6,731 bases of DNA from Prevotellaceae bacterium (GTDB lineage: Bacteria > Bacteroidota > Bacteroidia > Bacteroidales > UBA932). The stretch lies in NCBI GenBank assembly GCA_031258755.1, contig JAIRMK010000089.1, forward strand, positions 1-6,731, in the 5' to 3' direction. The number at the start of each line of letters is the position of its first letter. Positions within the stretch are counted from its first letter, which is position 1. Positions 1 through 5,144 of this stretch are shown here, one piece after another. Made by a program: the position numbers and the translations under genes. The notes under the pieces are model-generated. The model saw nothing but the letters and a program-made list of their open reading frames with translations. It had not been told where the DNA came from and did no database searches.

Positions 1-278
1 AATTTCTCAATGGCTTTCTGCAATTTTTCCCTGTCGGTCTTTTTGGCGTCATATTTTATGTAAACCTGTTTCTTATCAAGGTTTACCTTCAAATCCGTCA
101 CGCCTTTTTCAAACGGGATGTTGCTTTCGATTTTCTTTTTGCAGTGGTCGCAGTGCAGGTTTACGCTGAAAGTGATGTCAACGGTTCCTTTCTTGTCTTG
201 TTTCTTGTCTTGCGCTTGTGCGCCAAAGCTAACGGCGGTTATCAATACCGCGGCGAGCATCATTTTAATTGTTTTCAT
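1..278 (-). CDS. Secreted heavy-metal-associated (HMA) domain protein, 3' end outside window
   Basis: I translated this by hand from an ATG at 278; 92 codons are visible before the left edge, so the C-terminus is missing. Residues 1-22 form a signal peptide (MKTIKMMLAAVLITAVSFGA, then QA), giving an exported, probably periplasmic, protein. A short Lys-rich spacer with QDKK twice (about 23-30) leads to an HMA fold from about 32: the loop HCDHCKKK places the CxxC metal ligands at C43 and C46, followed by EKGVTDLKVNLDKKQVYIKY, the usual beta strand, and a helix from about 81. The family binds soft metals such as Cu(I) through the two cysteines; HMA domains are usually about 70 residues, so little is likely to be missing. 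It lies 42 bases after the TonB-dependent receptor on the same strand and is probably its operon partner. A role as periplasmic metal chaperone for that receptor is inference; the metal is not shown. Confidence 0.9.
   Translation of the reverse strand, partial: MKTIKMMLAAVLITAVSFGAQAQDKKQDKKGTVDITFSVNLHCDHCKKKIESNIPFEKGVTDLKVNLDKKQVYIKYDAKKTDREKLQKAIEK
189..212. repeat. Perfect 12-base tandem repeat (two copies) inside the HMA gene
   Basis: TTTCTTGTCTTG occurs at 189-200 and again at 201-212. On the minus strand it encodes the doubled QDKK in the spacer between signal peptide and HMA domain. A change in copy number would alter the linker by four residues without breaking the frame. Confidence 0.8.
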
Positions 279-320
279 AATGGATTATTTTTTTAATTCA
301 TAACTTTCAACTTTCAATTT

Positions 321-2327
321 TCAACTAAAAAGCGTGTATCTTATACCTGCATATATCCGCCGCCCCATGAGTGGCCCCCAGATGACCGACGAGTTGAACG
401 CCGGACTAAAAGCATCGTTAGTCGACAGAATCGGATTTTGCTGTTTATAGTTTAAGATATTTTCAACACCGGCATACACGTCAATTCCCCTGAATTTACG
501 GGTAACCTGTGCAAAAAACAAAGGATAGGCCGGCGAATAGCCGTCGGGCATGAAGTTCGGCAGGCGGCTCCGGCCGTTGATTTGCGCGGTGAGGTCGAAC
601 GTCCATTTGTACATGCGGGTGCCGTATTGCAGGTTCAGCACGCCCTTGTAGCGGTCGCGCAGCGGCGTTTCCACGAGGCCCTGTCCGGCAAGGTCAACCT
701 TGTTGTCGTTATACCGGAAGGTGGCCGACACGGTGAAACGCTGCACCGGCTCGGTGCTGAAGTCAATTTGGTAGGTGTTGGTGTATGATTTTCCTTGCAG
801 GTTATACACCCATACCTTTTCGAGTTCCCGCTCCTGGTCGATGAGCACCTGATTGGAAAAATCGGTGCGGAAATAATCCACACTGAGGTAGGAGCGCTCG
901 TCGTTGAACAGTTTGAAGTAATAGATTAAACTCCCGCCATACGTCCAGCTCGATTCGATATTCAGGCCGTTGTCGATTTTTATTTCGTATCCGGTGGCCA
1001 GCATCCCGATGTTGTCGGTAATCACATTCGCCGACCGGTAACCACGTCCGGCAGAGCCGCGCAACGCAAAGTTTTCCGTGATGTCATATTTTATATTCAC
1101 ACGCGGGGTAATCAACCAGCGGTGCAAGTTGTTGTAGTCGGCTCGCAGCCCGGCGACCAGCACAAACCTGTTATCGACGTTGTAGGTGTATTCACCGAAA
1201 GCGCCGCCCACGACCTCCCGGCGGCTCAGGTCATATTTTTCCAATTTGTCTTGCAGCGCCTCGCGGTAATCATCAAACCGTCCGCTGAAGCCTGTGGTCA
1301 AATGATGTTTGTCGTCGAAGAAATTTTGCAGCAACACGTTTACAAAACCCGAATGTTGGCGTCCGGTATAGTCCTTCACCCCGAAAAACGAGCGGAGCTC
1401 ATGAAACGTGTAGTCGGCCACAAAAGCAATGTTGTGTGTGTTGTCGTCGCTGAGCGGGATGCCGGTTTTGCTGTAGGCATTGAAATGCGTATTTTCGATT
1501 TGTGTGCCATACCATTCTCGTGTCTGGCGTGGCGCATCTTTGTCGAACTCCATTTGCCCGCCGTCGCGCACCTCGTACAAGCCCTGCACGCCAAAGCGCC
1601 ATTGTGTGTCGTTTTCGCCCATGTATATCCATCGGTTGGCAAGGTTGAACTGCTTCTTCATCGGTTCGTCCATGAAGCTGTCGTTGTTCTCGTCCTGTTT
1701 CTGTAAGTCAATAGAACCGTGTGTCAGAATGGCCGTATTCCACTTGTCGTTGAGCTGCAACGACGACACGATGTTGGCCTCCGTCCGCAGAAAATGGTCG
1801 AGGTACACATTCACAAACAGCGGCTCGGCGGTGGTTGGTTTGCGCAGTTCAAGGTTGATTTGCCCGGCTATCGACTCGTAGCCGTTGATGACCGACCCCG
1901 AGCCTTTGGCTATTTGGATACTCTCGAGCCACTGTCCCGGCATGTAGCTTAGTCCGAATGGAGCGGCCAGTCCGCGCATGCTGGGACGGGCTTCGTCGAG
2001 CATCTGCGTGTAGTTGCCCGACAATCCAAGCAGACGGATTTGACGTGCACCGCTCACCGCGTCGCTGTACCCTACGCTAATGCTGGCGTTGTTTTCAAAA
2101 CTCTCGGCCAGATTGCAGCAGGCCATTTTTTTCAGCCCCGCGCCGGTGATGAGTTCCGTCTTTATCGGTTGCAGGGTCGATATGTAATTGGTTTGACTGC
2201 TGCCGTAGGAAACCACCTCGTCAAGCTCATACACCTTTGTAGTGTCCAAGTGGGAGTGTGTATCATGTTGCGTAAATGCCGGCACAGTAAAAGTAAAAAA
2301 TAGAAATGATAAATAAATTGTTTTCAT
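321..2327 (-). CDS. TonB-dependent outer-membrane receptor, probable metal or metal-chelate uptake
   Basis: This 668-residue protein has a signal peptide (about 1-19), a His-containing mature N-terminus (HDTHSH at 21-26), a TonB-box-like stretch (VYELDEVVSYG, 32-42), a plug domain to about residue 165 (with RQIRLLGLSGNYTQMLDEARP and GSGSVINGYESIAGQINLE), then a long beta barrel ending in RRIYAGIRYTLFS. It would sit in the outer membrane and import a substrate using TonB/ExbBD energy. It lacks the N-terminal carboxypeptidase-regulatory-like domain common in Bacteroidota receptors, has no SusD partner, and is shorter than SusC proteins, so a glycan role is unlikely. A vicinal cysteine pair (ACC, 69-71) early in the plug is unusual for this family. 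It lies 56 bases after the Cys-rich gene and 42 bases before the HMA gene, which suggests a soft-metal substrate such as copper. The family call is firm; the substrate is inference. Confidence 0.92.
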   Translation of the reverse strand: MKTIYLSFLFFTFTVPAFTQHDTHSHLDTTKVYELDEVVSYGSSQTNYISTLQPIKTELITGAGLKKMACCNLAESFENNASISVGYSDAVSGARQIRLLGLSGNYTQMLDEARPSMRGLAAPFGLSYMPGQWLESIQIAKGSGSVINGYESIAGQINLELRKPTTAEPLFVNVYLDHFLRTEANIVSSLQLNDKWNTAILTHGSIDLQKQDENNDSFMDEPMKKQFNLANRWIYMGENDTQWRFGVQGLYEVRDGGQMEFDKDAPRQTREWYGTQIENTHFNAYSKTGIPLSDDNTHNIAFVADYTFHELRSFFGVKDYTGRQHSGFVNVLLQNFFDDKHHLTTGFSGRFDDYREALQDKLEKYDLSRREVVGGAFGEYTYNVDNRFVLVAGLRADYNNLHRWLITPRVNIKYDITENFALRGSAGRGYRSANVITDNIGMLATGYEIKIDNGLNIESSWTYGGSLIYYFKLFNDERSYLSVDYFRTDFSNQVLIDQERELEKVWVYNLQGKSYTNTYQIDFSTEPVQRFTVSATFRYNDNKVDLAGQGLVETPLRDRYKGVLNLQYGTRMYKWTFDLTAQINGRSRLPNFMPDGYSPAYPLFFAQVTRKFRGIDVYAGVENILNYKQQNPILSTNDAFSPAFNSSVIWGPLMGRRIYAGIRYTLFS

Positions 2328-2351
2328 CGTACAATAGTTTTACAAGATTAA

Positions 2352-2378
2352 TAAATAAAAACGGTCGATTTTTATTTA
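2352..2378. repeat. AT-only inverted repeat between the Cys-rich gene and the TonB receptor gene
   Basis: A perfect 10-base inverted repeat (TAAATAAAAA at 2352-2361 and TTTTTATTTA at 2369-2378) surrounds a GC-richer 7-base loop, CGGTCGA. It fills the middle of the 56-base gap upstream of the receptor start. The arms contain only A and T, so as an RNA hairpin it is weak and not a convincing terminator, although each strand has a T-rich arm. It could be an operator for a dimeric regulator or a weak attenuator. Confidence 0.6.
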
Positions 2379-2383
2379 CAATC

Positions 2384-2839
2384 CTATAAACGTAGTTGCG
2401 ACAGACGATAAATATCGGGAAGGGTATTGACGGTTAGCGGTGGCGGAGTGTGATTGAACGCCATGGCAGCTGCCGCATGCGGCAATTCCAGCGCCATGGC
2501 CGGAGTAAACAGCCACGTAAAATATTCCGTAACATTTTTAAGCAACGATTTTGCGCTGTGGACTTCCTGGTCAACCTTCAAGACTTGGTAAGCAACCTCG
2601 CAGCATCTTTCTTCTTCACGGCAACAATGGTTTTCATTGCCACAGCAACTTTCATCCTCTACGGCGCACGATGCGGCTTTTTCATGTTCATGTCCGCAGC
2701 AAGTACAGGCTTCGGGAGCCAACAGCACGACTTGCCGCTTGCCGCTGTGTTGGCAGGTATGCACACCCACGCCCACCACGCTCATCACATAAACAAACGC
2801 GAGGCAGATAGAAAGTATATAAATGCCCAACTTCTTCAT
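2384..2839 (-). CDS. Cys-rich small exported or membrane-anchored protein (DUF6769 / HYC_CC_PP-like)
   Basis: The product has 151 residues. A hydrophobic N-terminal segment (about 4-26) acts as signal or anchor. Then come HTCQHSG (27-33), a Cys-rich middle with single cysteines at 29, 45 and 58 and vicinal pairs at 47-48, 65-66, 72-73 and 79-80, plus nearby His (50, 52, 71); a second moderately hydrophobic stretch (about 105-120); and a C-terminal HTPPPL and PDIYRLSQLRL. The HxC, CC and PP layout fits small Bacteroidota proteins found beside TonB receptors and HMA proteins; the family name is from memory and not verified. The function is unknown; soft-metal binding or delivery is inferred from the cysteines and neighbours. 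I chose the ATG at 2839 rather than the GTG at 2893: the signal segment starts directly after it, and the longer form would read through a promoter-like site and overlap the kinase gene. The stop is TAG. Confidence 0.85.
   Translation of the reverse strand: MKKLGIYILSICLAFVYVMSVVGVGVHTCQHSGKRQVVLLAPEACTCCGHEHEKAASCAVEDESCCGNENHCCREEERCCEVAYQVLKVDQEVHSAKSLLKNVTEYFTWLFTPAMALELPHAAAAMAFNHTPPPLTVNTLPDIYRLSQLRL
2460..2500. repeat. Cluster of palindromes inside the Cys-rich gene
   Basis: GCCATGGC occurs at 2460-2467 and at 2493-2500; it is self-complementary, so the two copies also form an inverted repeat. Between them lies a perfect 14-base palindrome, TGCCGCATGCGGCA (2471-2484). The segment encodes the Ala/Met-rich stretch around residues 114-128. 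A stable mRNA hairpin is possible, but the Ala-rich codons alone may explain it. Confidence 0.5.
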
Positions 2840-2843
2840 CTTA

Positions 2844-2875
2844 CAAAGGTAAGCATTATTTTTGGAAGGTGCAAA
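2844..2875 (-). promoter_or_regulatory. Bacteroides-type promoter directly before the Cys-rich gene
   Basis: On the minus strand, TTTG (2875-2872) is followed after exactly 20 bases by TACCTTTG (2851-2844), a full match to the Bacteroidota TAnnTTTG -7 element and its TTTG -33 element. Only four bases separate the -7 element from the ATG at 2839, so transcription should begin at or next to the start codon, giving a leaderless or nearly leaderless mRNA. The -33 element lies just past the stop codon of the kinase gene. Confidence 0.6.
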
Positions 2876-2882
2876 TGATTTT

Positions 2883-3944
2883 TTAACGCGCACACGGGAT
2901 ATTCAGCACTACAGTGAATTTTCCGTGTTCCGCTTTTGTTTCCATGCCGGCAGCGGTGCCATAAGCCAGATTAAGCCGTTCTTTAATATTCTGCAAGCCG
3001 GCGCCCGCGCCCTTTTTCTTCGACGGGTTTTCCGCATCATAATCATTGCTTATCGCGATGCACAACATTTGTCCATTTTTGTTTATCGTAGTGGTAATGT
3101 GCACGGTCTCGAGGCTTTCATACACGCCGTGTTTAATGGCATTTTCAAACAGCGGTTGCAGCAACATGGCTGGAATTTCTATGGAAAGGCAGTCGGGGTC
3201 AATGTGGGGTTCGTAGATCAATTTATCGCCGAAACGCAATTTCTCAATAGCCAAATACCGCTCGATGTTTTCCATCTCCTCTTGCAGGTTGGCATACGTG
3301 CGTTTTCTTGACAACACGGCGTAGTGCAGGTAATCCGACAAAGCCACCAGCATCTTTTGCGCCTGCGTGGGGTTTTTAACAATCATGGAATTGACGGAGT
3401 TCAATCCGTTGAATAAAAAATGCGGGTTGATTTGCGATTTCAACAAATTCAGTTCGCCGTCTTTCAGTAATTGGGTTAGCCGTATTTCGTTGTTCGCTTT
3501 TTCGTGCAGCTGTATGACGAACGTGTAAAGACAATACATTAAAACAGCCAGTATGTATAAAAGAAATCCCTCAATGGCTTTCCACCACAGTGATTCTTGC
3601 AGAAAATGAAGATACATGTCATTCTCCGAAATAAATAGCCACAGGACGAAATAACTGGAGGAGAGCCAGACGAAGACCGTCAAACAGCCCAGCAAGAAAT
3701 AGGTGGCGAGGTGGTACTGCCAAGTTTTGCGCCTCCATGTGTTGAAACGCACGGCATACCATAGGGGGATGATGTAGCATGCAAAAAGGCCGTTGGACAC
3801 CGTCGTGTCGAGCAATGTGTATTCAAAAGGTGATTCGGAAAATAGTTGTAGAATGAAAATCTGAATACCGCCCAACAACAGCCAGACGTAGGTGTACAGC
3901 AGTTTTGATTGATAGTTCCGGGATATCGGATTCCTGGTATTCAT
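2883..3944 (-). CDS. LytS/YehU-type sensor histidine kinase (His_kinase family)
   Basis: This 353-residue inner-membrane kinase has four predicted membrane segments (about 17-36, 49-66, 76-105, 124-146), a short coiled linker (about 147-170), and a cytoplasmic catalytic part. LKSQINPHFLFNGLNS carries the phospho-acceptor candidate H175; PAMLLQPLFENAIKHGV (258-274) is the ATP-binding N box with N268; GAGAGLQNIKERL (312-324) is the glycine-rich box. The architecture matches kinases that phosphorylate LytTR-type response regulators. No such regulator follows; the next gene encodes the Cys-rich protein. The start codon overlaps the ferredoxin gene stop (ATGA, 3941-3944), so translation is probably coupled. 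The signal sensed is unknown; the LiaF-like and ferredoxin genes in the same unit are candidate inputs. The family assignment is secure. Confidence 0.93.
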   Translation of the reverse strand: MNTRNPISRNYQSKLLYTYVWLLLGGIQIFILQLFSESPFEYTLLDTTVSNGLFACYIIPLWYAVRFNTWRRKTWQYHLATYFLLGCLTVFVWLSSSYFVLWLFISENDMYLHFLQESLWWKAIEGFLLYILAVLMYCLYTFVIQLHEKANNEIRLTQLLKDGELNLLKSQINPHFLFNGLNSVNSMIVKNPTQAQKMLVALSDYLHYAVLSRKRTYANLQEEMENIERYLAIEKLRFGDKLIYEPHIDPDCLSIEIPAMLLQPLFENAIKHGVYESLETVHITTTINKNGQMLCIAISNDYDAENPSKKKGAGAGLQNIKERLNLAYGTAAGMETKAEHGKFTVVLNIPCAR

Positions 3945-4168
3945 TCCTCTCGTTTTTTAATGGGGCTAAAAGCACCGGTGGGACATAGCTTGACACACTG
4001 CAAGCATCCGATGCACCGGTCGGGATGAGTAATCTGCACATGCCGGCGCCATAATACACCTGCCCTGCTAATCACTTCGGGACAGTTGGCTTCGCACTTC
4101 CAGCACGCTTTGCATTTGTGGGCGTTGAGGCGGATAAAATCTGTTTGTTGATGCTTTGTAGTATGCAT
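3941..4168 (-). CDS. Small 2[4Fe-4S] ferredoxin-like protein
   Basis: The product has 75 residues and two cluster motifs: CKACWKCEANCP with cysteines at 19, 22, 25 and 29, and CIGCLQCVKLCP with cysteines at 52, 55, 58 and 62. All eight ligands are present and each motif ends in the usual CP, so two [4Fe-4S] clusters are expected. There is no signal peptide or membrane segment, so it should be cytoplasmic. Family members carry electrons; in this context it might instead sense redox or iron status for the kinase, which is inference. It begins 12 bases after the LiaF-like gene and overlaps the kinase start by four bases, so the three genes form a tight operon. The start is supported by an AGGAG site eight bases upstream. 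Confidence 0.9.
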   Translation of the reverse strand: MHTTKHQQTDFIRLNAHKCKACWKCEANCPEVISRAGVLWRRHVQITHPDRCIGCLQCVKLCPTGAFSPIKKREE

Positions 4169-4176
4169 ATCGGCTT

Positions 4177-4181
4177 CTCCT
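4177..4181 (-). promoter_or_regulatory. Shine-Dalgarno-like AGGAG before the ferredoxin gene
   Basis: AGGAG lies eight bases before the ATG at 4168 and overlaps the last base of the TGA stop of the LiaF-like gene. Clear Shine-Dalgarno sites are uncommon in Bacteroidota, and the other starts in this window have none that is convincing. Confidence 0.6.
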
Positions 4182-4954
4182 CACTTACTTTTAATTTCGC
4201 CGCCGCCGAATATCGACAATGCAATAATGACCAACATTCGCTTCTCATCCACTTCAAACGTGGCATGCGGACGAAGATCTTCGATCTGTCCGAATATCGT
4301 GTTTTGTTGGAGCGTTACTTTCCAGTGCGCCGGAACGTATAAGGTCACGCCGCCGAAAATCGCCGATACCTCTAACGTGTTGACGCCTTCTGCAAGTTGT
4401 GCATTGGTCAGGTCGATTTCTGCACCGCCGAACACACAGTTTACTTCGCCGCCTCTGAAATTTTGGGAATTTATTTTTTCATTACTTCCACCGAAAACAC
4501 AATTATGTTTAATGTAGTCATGGTCGTTCTCCCGGAATCGCTCATGCCGCGCCCTGCGATGTTGATCATATACGAATGTTCTTTCAAAGTGGCGATGACA
4601 GTGTGTGTGGTGGTGCCGGTGCCCGAATATCGCATGATAAAGTATAAATATGCCGGCAATGATGAGAAAAGTCGCCCAGCCGTTTCCTTGCAAGCACGAC
4701 AGCGCTTCAATCCCGAACTTAGGCAGGATAAAATAGCCGCCTGTTAATATTAACATTATGCCGGGAGCCCGCTTGTGGCGCGAGAACAATAAGGCAACAC
4801 CAAGCGCAATAAGCAACATTTGCCATGAAAATATAATGGATTTATATGCCGCAGGCAATACACCTGCATTAGAGGTAACCAACAGTATGCCTGCCGTTAT
4901 GGCTAATAGGCCGATGATAAAGGTGGTGATTCTTGACGTTCCGTGCGGTCTCAT
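4181..4954 (-). CDS. LiaF-like membrane protein with His-rich linker
   Basis: The product has 257 residues. Four hydrophobic segments (about 10-27, 39-57, 64-80, 93-110) resemble the LiaI/LiaF-like transmembrane domain. A His-rich linker follows (HRHHHTHCHRHF at 112-123, then further His to 150). The C-terminal part is a beta-ladder with repeated FGG-type turns: VFGG at 153 and 174, IFGG at 199, IFGQ at 220 and IFGG at 248, as in LiaF C-terminal (cell-wall-active antibiotic response) domains. Firmicutes LiaF restrains a neighbouring histidine kinase; by analogy this protein may modulate the kinase encoded two genes downstream. I chose the ATG at 4954; an upstream in-frame TTG at 4981 falls inside the -7 promoter element. 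It is the first gene of a minus-strand operon. Membrane topology and metal binding by the linker are not shown. Confidence 0.85.
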   Translation of the reverse strand: MRPHGTSRITTFIIGLLAITAGILLVTSNAGVLPAAYKSIIFSWQMLLIALGVALLFSRHKRAPGIMLILTGGYFILPKFGIEALSCLQGNGWATFLIIAGIFILYHAIFGHRHHHTHCHRHFERTFVYDQHRRARHERFRENDHDYIKHNCVFGGSNEKINSQNFRGGEVNCVFGGAEIDLTNAQLAEGVNTLEVSAIFGGVTLYVPAHWKVTLQQNTIFGQIEDLRPHATFEVDEKRMLVIIALSIFGGGEIKSK

Positions 4955-4978
4955 AAATTTTTGTTTTACTAATTTTTG

Positions 4979-5010
4979 CAAAGTTATGATATATTGCCGT
5001 CTATATCAAT
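4979..5010 (-). promoter_or_regulatory. Bacteroides-type promoter for the LiaF-like/ferredoxin/kinase operon
   Basis: On the minus strand, ATTG (5010-5007) is followed after 20 bases by TAACTTTG (4986-4979), a full match to the TAnnTTTG -7 element. Transcription should begin near 4973-4976, leaving a leader of about 20 AT-rich bases before the ATG at 4954. The site also shows that the upstream TTG at 4981 is not the start. Confidence 0.65.
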
Positions 5011-5033
5011 AATAATTCTATGAACGTGGTATG

Positions 5034-5080
5034 TTTCCCGACAAAACGCCGGTTTTCCCCGATGAAAATACGGTTATTTT
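5034..5080. promoter_or_regulatory. Imperfect direct repeat upstream of the fucosidase promoter, possible operator
   Basis: Two related copies can be read on the plus strand: TTTCCCGA, then AAAA, then CGGTTTT (5034-5056), and TTTCCCCGA, then AAAA, then CGGTTATTTT (5054-5080). Matching blocks are 20 to 21 bases apart, about two helical turns, and the second copy ends 11 bases before the -33 element at 5092. This layout would suit an activator bound as a tandem dimer. No regulator for it is identified. Confidence 0.4.
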
Positions 5081-5090
5081 ATACTTTTGA

Positions 5091-5122
5091 CTTGGAAAAC
5101 TTATTTTTATCCCGTAAATTTG
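5091..5122 (+). promoter_or_regulatory. Bacteroides-type promoter for the fucosidase gene
   Basis: CTTG (5091-5094) is followed after 20 bases by TAAATTTG (5115-5122), a full match to the TAnnTTTG -7 element. Transcription should begin around 5126-5129, leaving a leader of roughly 16 to 19 bases before the ATG at 5145. A second -7-like match, TACTTTTG (5082-5089), lacks a properly spaced -33 element. Confidence 0.6.
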
Positions 5123-5144
5123 TTTGTAAAAATAACCTGATTAC

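Larger units (their letters stand above)
4955..5144. other. Divergent intergenic region between the LiaF-like operon and the fucosidase gene
   Basis: These 190 bases hold two back-to-back Bacteroides-type promoters, one facing each way, and between them an imperfect direct repeat (5034-5080). A short inverted repeat, AAAAC/GTTTT around GCCG (5043-5056), lies within the first repeat copy. No gene was seen here. Confidence 0.7.

Noticed and set aside
118..303. Plus-strand 61-residue frame with a hydrophobic stretch at the left end
   Set aside because: It is antisense to the HMA gene, whose signal peptide and CxxC motif are convincing on the minus strand.
1122..1706. 194-residue open frame on the plus strand inside the TonB receptor gene
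   Set aside because: It is entirely antisense to a well-supported receptor gene, has no recognisable domain and no promoter; it follows from the codon use of the real gene.
321..2327. TonB receptor as a SusC-type glycan importer linked to the fucosidase
   Set aside because: It is much shorter than SusC proteins, has no SusD partner, is on the opposite strand from the fucosidase, and sits in a metal-protein context.
2450..3311. Plus-strand open frames (2450-2878 and 2862-3311) opposite the Cys-rich and kinase genes
   Set aside because: Both are antisense to genes with clear family motifs and show no domain or signal of their own; the His/Cys content of the first is a complement effect.
4955..4981. 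Upstream TTG start extending the LiaF-like protein by nine residues
   Set aside because: The TTG lies inside a full TAnnTTTG -7 promoter element (4979-4986); the ATG at 4954 follows a normal short AT-rich leader.
5043..5056. AAAAC/GTTTT inverted repeat as a separate operator
   Set aside because: Arms of only five bases are weak evidence, and the bases are better accounted for by the longer direct repeat covering them.
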